This document shows, in pieces, positions 56,235-64,000 of a stretch of DNA of 64,000 bases; the first letter of the stretch is position 1; the number at the start of each line of letters is the position of its first letter. Origin of the DNA: Rhodospirillales bacterium (GTDB lineage Bacteria > Pseudomonadota > Alphaproteobacteria > Rhodospirillales > UBA2165); assembly GCA_012960465.1 (NCBI GenBank), contig DUBF01000160.1:1-64000 (forward strand). The letters run 5' to 3'. The notes under the pieces are model-generated. The model saw only the letters and a list, made by a program, of their open reading frames with translations. It was not told the origin of the DNA and did no database searches. Both the position numbers and the translations under genes were made by a program.

Positions 56235-57476
56235 TTAAAGCCAAAGATTGCTCACAGGCACTGCCCATAGATTTTGGCCAAACGGAACAACATCACGACC
56301 ACGATACAAGACTATTCCGCATATGAAATCATGACCTGCTAAACGCTGAAGCTCTTCCAGACCTTTAAAATCAGCTTTTGAGACACTATCGCGCTGTTTA
56401 ACCTCAACCGCAGCTAATTGCCCGTTGGATTTTTCCAAGACAAAATCGACTTCCTTATTATCACTGGTACGGAAATGATATAAATCCATCTTCTCATTCT
56501 GAAATGTCATCAGTTTGAGAAGTTCGGTCGCAACAAAATTCTCAAGAACATGCCCGAACAGTTCAGGTCTGTTTTGCTCAAGATCGCTAAGCTCATACTG
56601 CATAAGATGGCATAGGAGCAAAGTATCACTCATATAGCCCTTAGGCGACTTCACGAGACGTTTTCCAATATTTCGTGACCAAGGCGCCAGTTCGAAAGTC
56701 AGGAACAGCATTTTAAGCAGAGTTTTATAATTGCGCGATGTGACAGGATTTAAACCAGCATCCCGTGCAATATCTGCATCATTAACCAAGCCGCCGGCGC
56801 GGTTGGCTAAAATGCGAAGTAGGTTGGGCAGGGTGCTTAATTTTTCAATTTCAGCAAGAGCACGGACATCTCTTTGCAAAATAGTGGTCAGATAACCATC
56901 AAACCAGGTTGTACGCTCAAGTTTTTCTGAGCCGGATATCTCCGGATAGGTCGCTAAGCGTATAGTTTCTGCCAGTTTCTGCTTCGTTGAATCTGCTTCA
57001 AAATCTTTGTTAAAGAGCCTTTCGACAAAATTACCTTTACCGCCCATAGCTTCAGAAGCTGCCAAAGGATAGAGCGTTAGAACGCTCATGCGGCCAACCA
57101 AAGGATCTGATAATTTTGGCAAGGCCATAATATTTGCTGATCCGGTGAGAAGAAATCGGCCTTTGAGTTTTGGCTGGTCCAGTCTCAACTCATCCACGAC
57201 AACCTTTAAGGCTCTGAAAATCTCCGGAACAAGCTGAACTTCGTCTATGATTAAAGCGCCTTTACGCTCTTTCAAATAGCTCTCAGGGGAGTTGGCGGCG
57301 GCAGCCATTTGGGTTGTACTATCAAAAGTCACATATTCGGCTGGATAGTCTTTCTTGGCAATAGATTGAACCAAGGTGCTCTTGCCAGCCTGACGCGGAC
57401 CATTTAAAAAGACGACAGGGCTGACATTTAATGCCTCTAAAAGCCTGTCCCGAGCGTGTCTTTTGATATGTGACAT
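56235..57476 (-). CDS. AAA-family ATPase with DUF4143 domain
   Basis: 413 residues. Walker A GPRQAGKST (about 25-33), Walker B ALIIDEVQ, a sensor region FLLTGSANI, and a C-terminal DUF4143 part with ELLKLMTFQNEK and DNKEVDFVLEKSNG, the latter a nuclease-like acidic motif. Members are common in plasmids and genomic islands; cellular role is not established. Flanked by gene-free segments of 160-165 bases. Confidence 0.88.
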   Translation of the reverse strand: MSHIKRHARDRLLEALNVSPVVFLNGPRQAGKSTLVQSIAKKDYPAEYVTFDSTTQMAAAANSPESYLKERKGALIIDEVQLVPEIFRALKVVVDELRLDQPKLKGRFLLTGSANIMALPKLSDPLVGRMSVLTLYPLAASEAMGGKGNFVERLFNKDFEADSTKQKLAETIRLATYPEISGSEKLERTTWFDGYLTTILQRDVRALAEIEKLSTLPNLLRILANRAGGLVNDADIARDAGLNPVTSRNYKTLLKMLFLTFELAPWSRNIGKRLVKSPKGYMSDTLLLCHLMQYELSDLEQNRPELFGHVLENFVATELLKLMTFQNEKMDLYHFRTSDNKEVDFVLEKSNGQLAAVEVKQRDSVSKADFKGLEELQRLAGHDFICGIVLYRGRDVVPFGQNLWAVPVSNLWL

Positions 57477-57640
57477 CGAATTTTAAAATCCTGTAGTTAT
57501 AAATTTATCTTTTATAAATTATAAAACAAACTTTTATATTTGCAAAATGATTTATTATTTCTCAAATAGCACTCGATCTGGGCGTTTTCAGAGTAACTTG
57601 GCACAGTTTTTATAACTGAAGGACACGAGAGAGGGTGTTA

Positions 57641-58150
57641 TTAGCGTTTATTTTGCTTCCTCCATTGATAAGGTTCTGTAAACGCACCCTGCCAAATACC
57701 TTTCTGACCAGATTTCGCGGCGCGCTCCTCGGATTTATAAAATCCATCACTAAAATAGGTATAGTCTATAGCATGGCCGGCACTAACCATTTCGCTGCCC
57801 AGATCAGATTGAGCCAATAAGCATTTTGCCACAATTCGGCTTTCCCGTTTCGCCCCAGGCATAATATCGCATGAAACAGAGCGGCCGCGCGCCAAATCCT
57901 CGAAAAACTGACGTGACTGCTTGCCGCAGGGGTATTCTTTGCCCAGAGCATCAAGGCAATTTTGGTAATATTCCGGCGCATCGATGCCCCATAGTCTAAC
58001 TTTTTGCCCCTGCATTATGAAGCTGTCACCATCTGTGAAATGATCGATTACGCCGCTAAGCTGATCTTGAGCCTGTGTGTTATGCGATGCGAACGCAAAG
58101 GCGAACACAATCAGGCCGCAAACCGAGAGTAGGGGTATAATTTTACGCAT
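57641..58150 (-). CDS. Secreted thermonuclease-family protein (SNase)
   Basis: 169 residues. A signal peptide (residues 1-27) precedes an SNase domain with DGDSF, VRLWGIDAPE and 'RESRIVAKCLL' (catalytic Arg). Exported to the periplasm or beyond. The start overlaps the repC stop by 8 bases, so it may be translated from the repC transcript. Such nucleases are frequent plasmid genes; role in conjugation unknown. Confidence 0.88.
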   Translation of the reverse strand: MRKIIPLLSVCGLIVFAFAFASHNTQAQDQLSGVIDHFTDGDSFIMQGQKVRLWGIDAPEYYQNCLDALGKEYPCGKQSRQFFEDLARGRSVSCDIMPGAKRESRIVAKCLLAQSDLGSEMVSAGHAIDYTYFSDGFYKSEERAAKSGQKGIWQGAFTEPYQWRKQNKR

Positions 58151-59468
58151 CTTTGCTTTCCTCGCTCCGTTTCAAAAGTCCAAAAATCGAGCCTTGTAAA
58201 TTCAACTCACCTTTTTGCGCACGAACAGTCATTTCTCGTAGATAACCGCCGGGGCTGCGGACAGGATTAGAAGAATCTTGCATCTTTTGATCAATAATCA
58301 TGATGCAAATTGTAGCACCGGTTCGGCCCAATGTTGAACAAGCTTCCCACCACGCAGATTTATGGATGCCTAAAGTAGGAAGAAGCCCATGAGCTGCATC
58401 GGTTAAATCTTGCCAGGACAATGGCCGCTCGTGCAGGGGTATCCGTTCTTTAAAACGATCAGAACAAGCATTGAGAACCTGTTTCCATGTAATTTTGCTG
58501 ATGGTTTCAGCTATTTTGTTGGATTCAGCTTCTTGCTCTTTAGCGATCTCTCCACATGCTGTATGTTTGTTATTGGTCTCAGTAGAATCCGCTACGCCTT
58601 CCTGAAGGCTAATACCAGAATGGTTACTGTAATCTAATTTATTAGATGTTTGAAGGTTTGTACATTGTATGTGGGGGAAATCAGTTTCGTCCGTGGCGGA
58701 AGTATCACAAGAAAAAGAAGACTTATCCTCAGCTTGAGCAACCCCTTCCAAAGCTTGATACATGGCTTCATATAGCGCTTTATGCTCACCAAGAAGATCC
58801 TCCAGATCACTTTGGGCATGATAAGTACGAATAGAGAATGATATTTTCTCATATTCGTATGTGATATGAAGCAGCATCTCATCTAGTTCATCGTAATGGC
58901 CGGCCTCGGCAATTAAAGCCCTTATCCGCGCTCTATAAGCCGAAATTTTACGCTTGGTTTCATTCCATTTGGCTTTAGCTGCTTGCTTTGCAGCCACCTT
59001 TGCCTCCAGAATTGGCATCAGAGAGGCGAGAGGCGATAGATCAACACCGAATGCATACTGAATTTCGCGTGTCTCACGATCTCTCATTCCGTAGCGTTTA
59101 AAGTTCCCTGAATCCTGCCAAGTCAGTGCGCCAAGGGCATGAAGAGCCTTCTCACGGTTTCTCACTTGTCGTTCTGAAATGTCCAGATCCTGAGCCGTTG
59201 TAGTAACGCTTTGGTAATTGATCGGCTGAGATCCTTCTTGCCAGTCAAGCTCATCAGTTCTTATCACGTAATACTCCAAAAGCTCGATCAATTCAGCAGA
59301 AAAACCTGCATCCTTACCAGCCATCTTCACAAGTTTAAGTGCTTTGAAGCGATCGACATCTTCTTCAAGGCCGATATATTCATCCAAATCCTGTAAGCCG
59401 GCCCTAAATTTGGGTGAGCTTACCCGTCCGCCAAATGCACTTGGCGAATTAATATCTACTATCTGCAT
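58143..59468 (-). CDS. repC: RepC-type plasmid replication initiator
   Basis: 441 residues. RepC landmarks are present: AFGGRVSSPKFRAGLQDLD near the start, TTTAQDLDISERQVRNREKALHALGALTWQDSGNFKRYG (about 88-130) and DLSPLASLMPIL. No repA or repB is linked directly. RepC proteins replicate alphaproteobacterial plasmids and are controlled by an antisense RNA; a candidate lies just upstream on the opposite strand. Confidence 0.92.
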   Translation of the reverse strand: MQIVDINSPSAFGGRVSSPKFRAGLQDLDEYIGLEEDVDRFKALKLVKMAGKDAGFSAELIELLEYYVIRTDELDWQEGSQPINYQSVTTTAQDLDISERQVRNREKALHALGALTWQDSGNFKRYGMRDRETREIQYAFGVDLSPLASLMPILEAKVAAKQAAKAKWNETKRKISAYRARIRALIAEAGHYDELDEMLLHITYEYEKISFSIRTYHAQSDLEDLLGEHKALYEAMYQALEGVAQAEDKSSFSCDTSATDETDFPHIQCTNLQTSNKLDYSNHSGISLQEGVADSTETNNKHTACGEIAKEQEAESNKIAETISKITWKQVLNACSDRFKERIPLHERPLSWQDLTDAAHGLLPTLGIHKSAWWEACSTLGRTGATICIMIIDQKMQDSSNPVRSPGGYLREMTVRAQKGELNLQGSIFGLLKRSEESKDA

Positions 59469-59540
59469 GTTTCATGTAAGCCATTAGAAACCCCTGAATT
59501 AAGGCCGCAAAAAAGGGTCGCGAAAAATCACTTTTTTCAC

Positions 59541-59569
59541 TTGCGTCCTGATTCGTTCAGCGGTATATT
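59541..59569 (+). promoter_or_regulatory. Candidate promoter of the antisense RNA
   Basis: TTGCGT (59541-59546) and TATATT (59564-59569) are spaced by exactly 17 bases, a good match to a housekeeping promoter, directed away from repC. Transcription would begin at about 59576. Confidence 0.6.
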
Positions 59570-59576
59570 GAAAGTA

Positions 59577-59636
59577 CGAAATAAGAATATATCGCTGATT
59601 TATTTAGCTAGACCGCTGCGCCAACAGCGGTTTTTG
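59577..59636 (+). ncRNA. Predicted counter-transcribed RNA controlling repC
   Basis: A transcript of about 60 bases would run from the promoter just upstream to a strong terminator. It is antisense to the repC leader. In repABC plasmids an antisense RNA of this size, in this orientation and place, limits RepC synthesis and sets copy number and incompatibility. No rightward protein gene accounts for this promoter-terminator pair. Confidence 0.6.
59613..59635 (+). terminator. Rho-independent terminator
   Basis: CCGCTG and CAGCGG form a perfect 6-base stem with a 6-base loop, followed by TTTTTG. It ends the predicted antisense RNA. Confidence 0.75.
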
Positions 59637-60125
59637 CTTATCTGGGTTCTAAATTATGCTTCTCCTTTCTTATTGTTGGTTCAACGATTAAAATTGCCCT
59701 GGTTGTGACGGCTTGCACCGCCTAGGGCGGGACATAATTGCAATTACCGGATGGCAACTGCGGTGCCAGATATCCAAAATCATTAAATGATTCTGAATCT
59801 CTTATAAAAAATCTATCATACTGTCTCATTATCCACAATGTAACATTCTCATTAGACACTATAAGACAGGAATGAATTCTCTTATAACTCCTCCATAATC
59901 GTTACTGAGCAATAGTTTTTGTTCCTTTGAAAATAATGAGACTATTTTGAAACTACCTTGCACACAGTCTCATGTGGATAAGTAAGACAGTTTTGGACAG
60001 CCTAATTTGACTCACAATGCGAATCTGATTTTTGGTATTAGGGATTTTTTTCTTAGAAAAATTCTTTATACTTTGAGAAAGTAATAACAAAGTCGCAGGT
60101 ATGTCTCATGCGACGAGGTGAGAAA
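59637..60125. other. Gene-free origin-like segment with DnaA boxes
   Basis: Two perfect DnaA boxes lie at 59829-59837 (TTATCCACA) and 59973-59981 (inverted). Each abuts a GTCTCAT word (59823 and 59967). Further GTCTCA/TGAGAC copies occur at 59937 and 60103. A third perfect box lies at 60710-60718 after the next gene. The segment is AT-rich. It is a plausible vegetative origin between repC and the HTH/coiled-coil gene; in classical repABC plasmids the origin lies inside repC, so an alternative remains open. Confidence 0.55.
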
Positions 60126-60704
60126 ATGAGTTCAAATAAAGTTTCTGTTTCCGTAGCAGCCAAGATGGCAGGGGTTTCCCGCGCTACCTTCTATCGTCAT
60201 ATTGATGAAAAATCCATATCTACCGAACAAGACGACAAGGGCAATAAAGTCATAGATGTTGCTGAACTGGTACGTGTCTACGGGAATCAACTCAAAACAT
60301 TGGAAGATGTTGAGAAAGCCGAGAAAGCTAAAAAGAAAAAAGGTGAGACAGGGCAAGACAGTGAAATTGTCTCAACAGAACTGGAGCTGATGCGCGAAAA
60401 ACTTAAGAATCTTGAGACAGAGCGCGAAAGAGAGAGGAAACAATTATCTGACCAGATCGGGGATCTGCGTTCGCGGCTTGAAAAAACTGAAGAACAGCGC
60501 ATCAAAGCTGAGGAGCAAAAAGACCGTCTTACCCTTATGCTGACAGATCAGAGATCTGATAAAGAAAAAATTGAAGAAAAAGAAAAATCGCAGGAGAAAA
60601 AATTCAGCGACCTTGAGGCGACAATTCAGGAACTGAAAAGCCAGCAAGAAAAACTACTCAACAATGAAAAGAAGGGATTTTTCGCACGCTTATTCGGAAC
60701 CTGA
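60126..60704 (+). CDS. HTH/coiled-coil DNA-binding protein (KfrA-like)
   Basis: 192 residues from the ATG at 60126, behind GAGGTG. An N-terminal HTH (VSVAAKMAGVSRATFYRHIDE, about 6-26) is followed by a long Lys/Glu-rich coiled coil (about 55-180) ending GFFARLFGT. This architecture is shared by plasmid replication/segregation accessory proteins (KfrA type). It may bind the GTCTCA words next to its start and act at the origin. Confidence 0.75.
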   Translation: MSSNKVSVSVAAKMAGVSRATFYRHIDEKSISTEQDDKGNKVIDVAELVRVYGNQLKTLEDVEKAEKAKKKKGETGQDSEIVSTELELMREKLKNLETERERERKQLSDQIGDLRSRLEKTEEQRIKAEEQKDRLTLMLTDQRSDKEKIEEKEKSQEKKFSDLEATIQELKSQQEKLLNNEKKGFFARLFGT

Positions 60705-60750
60705 AATTATTATCCACATTTTCAGTGGATGAAAACGGGCATAACTTATT

Positions 60751-62259
60751 TCATTCTGCAAAATAATCAGTTGATGTCTGTGTCTTTAGCATCAGAACAT
60801 ATAATAATTCGACCATTGCAAATGTATCTTGCTTACAATAGTCGCTTAAATCCTCCCATAAGGCATCCCAGAATGATGCGTCCAGGTTGCCTGACATGAA
60901 CGCGCCGTATTGCCTCATAGCCTCGCCTCCATGACTAATTTCTAGATCGTCATAACTGAAATCCGTAAAAGCTGGTAAAACTGCTTTAATCGAAGCAGAG
61001 CCTTTTTGGTTCGGGTGATAAAGCCATCTGCTCCTAAAGGGCACGAGCAAATCTATGACGCGATCATTGATTGACCTTATGCTTTCTGCATATTCAGGAA
61101 AATCGGCCGCAAGTTCATTGTTACGGGCGATTTCAAAAGCCTGATTATAAACAATGATTGTTCCTTGCGTTCCGCAGTCTTGAACAAGTTTTTCAACAAA
61201 ATCCTTTCTAGGATCACTCTGATCTTGATGCAAAAATTCTTTATGCTCAAGGGCAGAGGAGGGGGCTTGCTGAATATGAACCGAATATTGAAAAGGTATT
61301 TGCTGAAAGGGCCGCGTTCCATCAAAAAGCGGAATTGCCGGCATGAGGGTTTCATAATCCAGAAAATAGAGCGGATACTGCAATTCACTTAAATAGGCTC
61401 GAATATTCTCGGGGTTAATTATTTCTTGCCCGCTCAGATAGCTCTCCAAATCAAGCGCTTTGTTGCCTGACGGCCAAACATCTCGTGGGAGCTTTTCTAA
61501 AGACAAGCCATAAAGTTTCGCAACCTCTTCTGCTTTAGGCTTTTGAAAAACATCATAGACAGAGTAATCGGGTACATGCGCCCAGCAATAAGGCCGGTAA
61601 TCACATTCAAAGGGAACAAAACACTTTGCGCCAATCGATACTTTCGGCTCTTCTTTTCGTTCAAGTACATAACCAAGTTGCCCTGAAACGGCCTCTACCT
61701 CAGCCTGCTTCGCTAAAACTTGGGGCGTAATGTCCTCGAATTTAAAAATGCCCTTGGGATCAATCTCGCCAATACGTATGTATGTATTATCAAGAAGCAT
61801 CATTTTACAGCTTCTTATTTTATACCCTGCCGCATGAAACACATGATACTGAAAGGCCATATCATCATAGTGATAGTCTTTGACGCTTGTAGAGCCTTTA
61901 ACCTCAATCAGATCCCACTCATCCGAGCCTTCAACACGCTTTAGAATATCAATTCTTGAATATCCGCCATCAATCGGATGCAGCGCAGTTGCTTCAAAAA
62001 TGATGGCCTCACCGCGCTTGATATAGCCCTTTGTTGCTTCAACCGCGCCTTGAACATCCCAGTAATCTCTCGTAACCTCAACACCATTAGCAAAATATTG
62101 CTTTGCCAGCTCCCCAATGGCCAAACCTGTATCAAATAATGCTTGTTTGTCAGGCGTGATATCAGGGGCCAAGTCCTTACGATGACGATATAACCAGAGT
62201 GACTTCGGGCATTGCAGACCCTTAAGATACTGAGATTTGGATATTTTATGTGCGCTCAT
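60751..62259 (-). CDS. DUF2779 protein: Cas4-like nuclease plus DnaQ-like exonuclease
   Basis: 502 residues. The N-terminal half has LQCPKSLWLYRH, DLIEVKGS (PD-(D/E)xK core) and a C...CDYRPYCW cluster, as in Fe-S nucleases of the Cas4/AddB kind. The C-terminal half begins YFLDYET (D-x-E of DEDD exonucleases) and contains YNQAFE and DYCKQDTFAMVELL. DUF2779 proteins occur in defence islands. It is divergent from an HTH and helicase pair. Confidence 0.82.
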   Translation of the reverse strand: MSAHKISKSQYLKGLQCPKSLWLYRHRKDLAPDITPDKQALFDTGLAIGELAKQYFANGVEVTRDYWDVQGAVEATKGYIKRGEAIIFEATALHPIDGGYSRIDILKRVEGSDEWDLIEVKGSTSVKDYHYDDMAFQYHVFHAAGYKIRSCKMMLLDNTYIRIGEIDPKGIFKFEDITPQVLAKQAEVEAVSGQLGYVLERKEEPKVSIGAKCFVPFECDYRPYCWAHVPDYSVYDVFQKPKAEEVAKLYGLSLEKLPRDVWPSGNKALDLESYLSGQEIINPENIRAYLSELQYPLYFLDYETLMPAIPLFDGTRPFQQIPFQYSVHIQQAPSSALEHKEFLHQDQSDPRKDFVEKLVQDCGTQGTIIVYNQAFEIARNNELAADFPEYAESIRSINDRVIDLLVPFRSRWLYHPNQKGSASIKAVLPAFTDFSYDDLEISHGGEAMRQYGAFMSGNLDASFWDALWEDLSDYCKQDTFAMVELLYVLMLKTQTSTDYFAE

Positions 62260-62335
62260 AAGGATCGTTCATTGTTTTGTTCTTAAAAATGCCGTATTTT
62301 CTCATTTATACATTTTTCTAAGCTATGAGGAAATA

Positions 62336-62515
62336 GTGGAAACAGACATCCTTACTGTGAAAGAAGTTTCGGAATATCTGAAGCTCAATGAAAAGACTGC
62401 CTATAGGCTAGCAGCCAAAGGCGATATCCCAGGATTTAAAGTCGGGGGGAGTTGGCGCTTTAGAAAAAGTGAAATCGATCAATGGATTGAAGAAAACAGA
62501 ATTAAAGAAAAGTAA
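62336..62515 (+). CDS. Small excisionase-like HTH protein
   Basis: 59 residues from the GTG at 62336, 6 bases behind GAGG; the upstream ATG (62237) would add a hydrophobic stretch and is unlikely. A MerR/excisionase-type winged helix fills the protein (TVKEVSEYLKLNEKTAYRLAAKG and GSWRFRKSEIDQWI). It probably regulates the helicase gene, which overlaps it by TAATG. Confidence 0.85.
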   Translation: METDILTVKEVSEYLKLNEKTAYRLAAKGDIPGFKVGGSWRFRKSEIDQWIEENRIKEK

Positions 62516-64000
62516 TGCTCTTAGATAATAAAAATCACGGAAATGTTGCCCAAGAGCTTACCAGCAGAATTGGAGCTGACAGTAAGATAGCCATTCTTTC
62601 TGGTATCTTCACGATCTATGGCTATTCATCTCTAAAAAAAGCCGTGAGCAATATTAAAGACTTGCGATTGATGTTATCAAGATGGGATGATTCATCATTG
62701 ATGAACCTTGCAGGCACGAAAGAAGAGACAAGGCTCAAAAATAGACTTCAGCAAAAGGAAATCGCAGCAGAATGCGCGAAATGGATCGAAAAGGGTGTTA
62801 ATGCACGTGCCATGACAGGAAATATGGCGTTTCCTCCACAAAATATGTTTCATATTCAAAATTCAGATGAAGCTTTTGTAGTGCAAGGCGGTTCCCACTT
62901 TACTGCATCTGGATTAGGAGAAATCAAATCAGAGACCTTTGAAATCAACATGGGTATTTCTGATACAGAGACAACTAAACAGCTTTTACAATGGTTCGAT
63001 ACGATCTGGAAAGATAATAAAGCCACCCAAGATATTAAAAATGAACTATTGGCGCATCTCAAATACCTAGCCGAAGATAAACCGGCAAACTTTATATACT
63101 TCATAACCCTCTATAATATCTTCAAAGATTATTTAGAAGACATCGATGAAGAGAGCATTATTCGCTCTAAAACAGGCTTCAAGGACACACTTGTTTGGAA
63201 CAAGCTTTACAAATTCCAACGTGATGGTGTCTTAGGGGCTATTGATAAGCTAGAGAAATATAATGGCTGTATTATTGCAGATAGTGTTGGTTTAGGTAAA
63301 ACCTTTGAGGCTTTAGCAGTCATTAAATATTACGAGCTTCGCAATGACCGCGTGCTGGTTCTATGTCCTAAAAAGCTTAGGGAAAACTGGACTGTTTATA
63401 CAATCAATGACAAACGCAATTTATTGGCCGCAGATCGATTTAATTATGACGTCCTTAATCACACAGATTTATCTCGTCCCGGAGGTAAATCAGGCGAGAT
63501 CAATTTAGAAACATTAAATTGGGGTAATTACGATCTATTAGTCATCGATGAATCACACAATTTCCGCAATAGCGGAACAAAAGCTGATGGCGCTACGCGT
63601 TATTCAAAGCTTATGGATCAAGTGATCCGCTCAGGCGTGAAAACAAAAGTTCTTATGTTGTCGGCTACACCAGTGAATAGCCGAATGAATGATTTGAAAA
63701 ACCAAGTTGCTTTCATAACAGAAGGGCGTGATGCAGCTTATTTCGATTACGGCATAAGCAGTATCGAGAACACACTTCGTAAAGCTCAAACAAAATTTAA
63801 CCAATGGCTGAAATTACCAGAAGACCAACGTAAAGCAGAAGCCCTGTTGGAAAGCATGAACTTTGATTATTTTAAACTGCTCGACCTTCTGACCATTGCA
63901 CGCTCCCGTAAACATATCGAAAAATACTACGACGCAACCGAGATTGGTAAATTCCCTGAGCGCCTGAAGCCCATGAACATTAAGGCTGATATTGACACCA
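62515..64000 (+). CDS. PLD-domain SNF2-type helicase, 5' part (cut by window end)
   Basis: Open from the ATG at 62515 to the window end, 495 codons without a stop. The N-terminal region has a PLD-like element (FVVQGGSHFTASGLGE, about 120-135). A superfamily 2 helicase follows: Walker A DSVGLGKT (about 256-263), VIDESHN (about 342) and LSATPVNSR (about 382). This architecture appears in phage-defence and restriction loci. The start overlaps the HTH stop (TAATG). The remainder lies beyond the window. Confidence 0.85.
   Translation, partial: MLLDNKNHGNVAQELTSRIGADSKIAILSGIFTIYGYSSLKKAVSNIKDLRLMLSRWDDSSLMNLAGTKEETRLKNRLQQKEIAAECAKWIEKGVNARAMTGNMAFPPQNMFHIQNSDEAFVVQGGSHFTASGLGEIKSETFEINMGISDTETTKQLLQWFDTIWKDNKATQDIKNELLAHLKYLAEDKPANFIYFITLYNIFKDYLEDIDEESIIRSKTGFKDTLVWNKLYKFQRDGVLGAIDKLEKYNGCIIADSVGLGKTFEALAVIKYYELRNDRVLVLCPKKLRENWTVYTINDKRNLLAADRFNYDVLNHTDLSRPGGKSGEINLETLNWGNYDLLVIDESHNFRNSGTKADGATRYSKLMDQVIRSGVKTKVLMLSATPVNSRMNDLKNQVAFITEGRDAAYFDYGISSIENTLRKAQTKFNQWLKLPEDQRKAEALLESMNFDYFKLLDLLTIARSRKHIEKYYDATEIGKFPERLKPMNIKADIDT

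Overview
The window looks like a large part of a conjugative plasmid from an alphaproteobacterium. The reasons are a RepC-type replication initiator, a P-type (VirB/VirD4) secretion operon, a DUF3363 relaxase, and the DUF736 / ArdC / ParB / orphan methylase set common on alphaproteobacterial plasmids. The DNA looks moderately AT-rich by eye. I see no rRNA, tRNA, CRISPR array, transposase or integrase.

Layout. 1-650 is a decayed junction: the 3' end of an ABC-transporter ATPase gene, then a fused relic of both ends of a second T4SS locus. 676-11755 is a leftward zinc/cobalt/cadmium resistance block (two CDF exporters, a P1B-4 ATPase, LspA, PilZ, EF-hand, CzcCBA, a small secreted Cys-rich protein). 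11817-12685 holds a secreted Cys-rich conjugation protein and an XRE repressor, divergent from the rightward T4SS operon at 12955-23998 (VirB2-B3-B4-B5, two lipoproteins, B6-B8-B9-B10-B11-VirD4). 23978-39825 is a leftward copper block: a redox/membrane cluster, CopB, the CopA oxidase, a CopA ATPase, and CusC, DUF2231, CusF-like, CusA and CusB proteins. A relic of mobilization accessory genes follows, then hipBA, two accessory genes and the relaxase (up to 44783).

45097-53584 is a run of genes all pointing left, toward the relaxase: DUF736, ParDE, a Toprim primase, DUF6876, ParA with a small partner, two unknowns, ArdC, a methylase-like protein and ParB. Three copies of a conserved, covarying stem-loop element lie 78-84 bases upstream of the start codons of DUF6876, ArdC and ParB. 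The wobble pairs show that the + strand is the one that folds. The + strand is also the template for all these genes. I read this as a conjugation leading region with Frpo-like single-stranded-DNA promoters. This is the most interesting signal in the window.

53905-56069 carries an AbiEi-like protein and a Fic enzyme. 56235-57476 is a DUF4143 ATPase. 57641-60704 is the replication region: a secreted nuclease, RepC, a predicted antisense RNA, an origin-like segment with perfect DnaA boxes, and an HTH/coiled-coil protein. 60751-64000 holds a DUF2779 nuclease-like gene divergent from a small HTH gene and a PLD/SNF2-type helicase cut by the window end, a possible defence island.

Together, T4SS, VirD4 and relaxase transfer the plasmid; the leading region would protect and prime the incoming strand; RepC and ParA maintain it; hipBA, parDE and Fic stabilise it; and the two metal blocks are the cargo. 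Relic/intact pairs of backbone genes at the cargo borders suggest that it grew by recombination between related plasmids.
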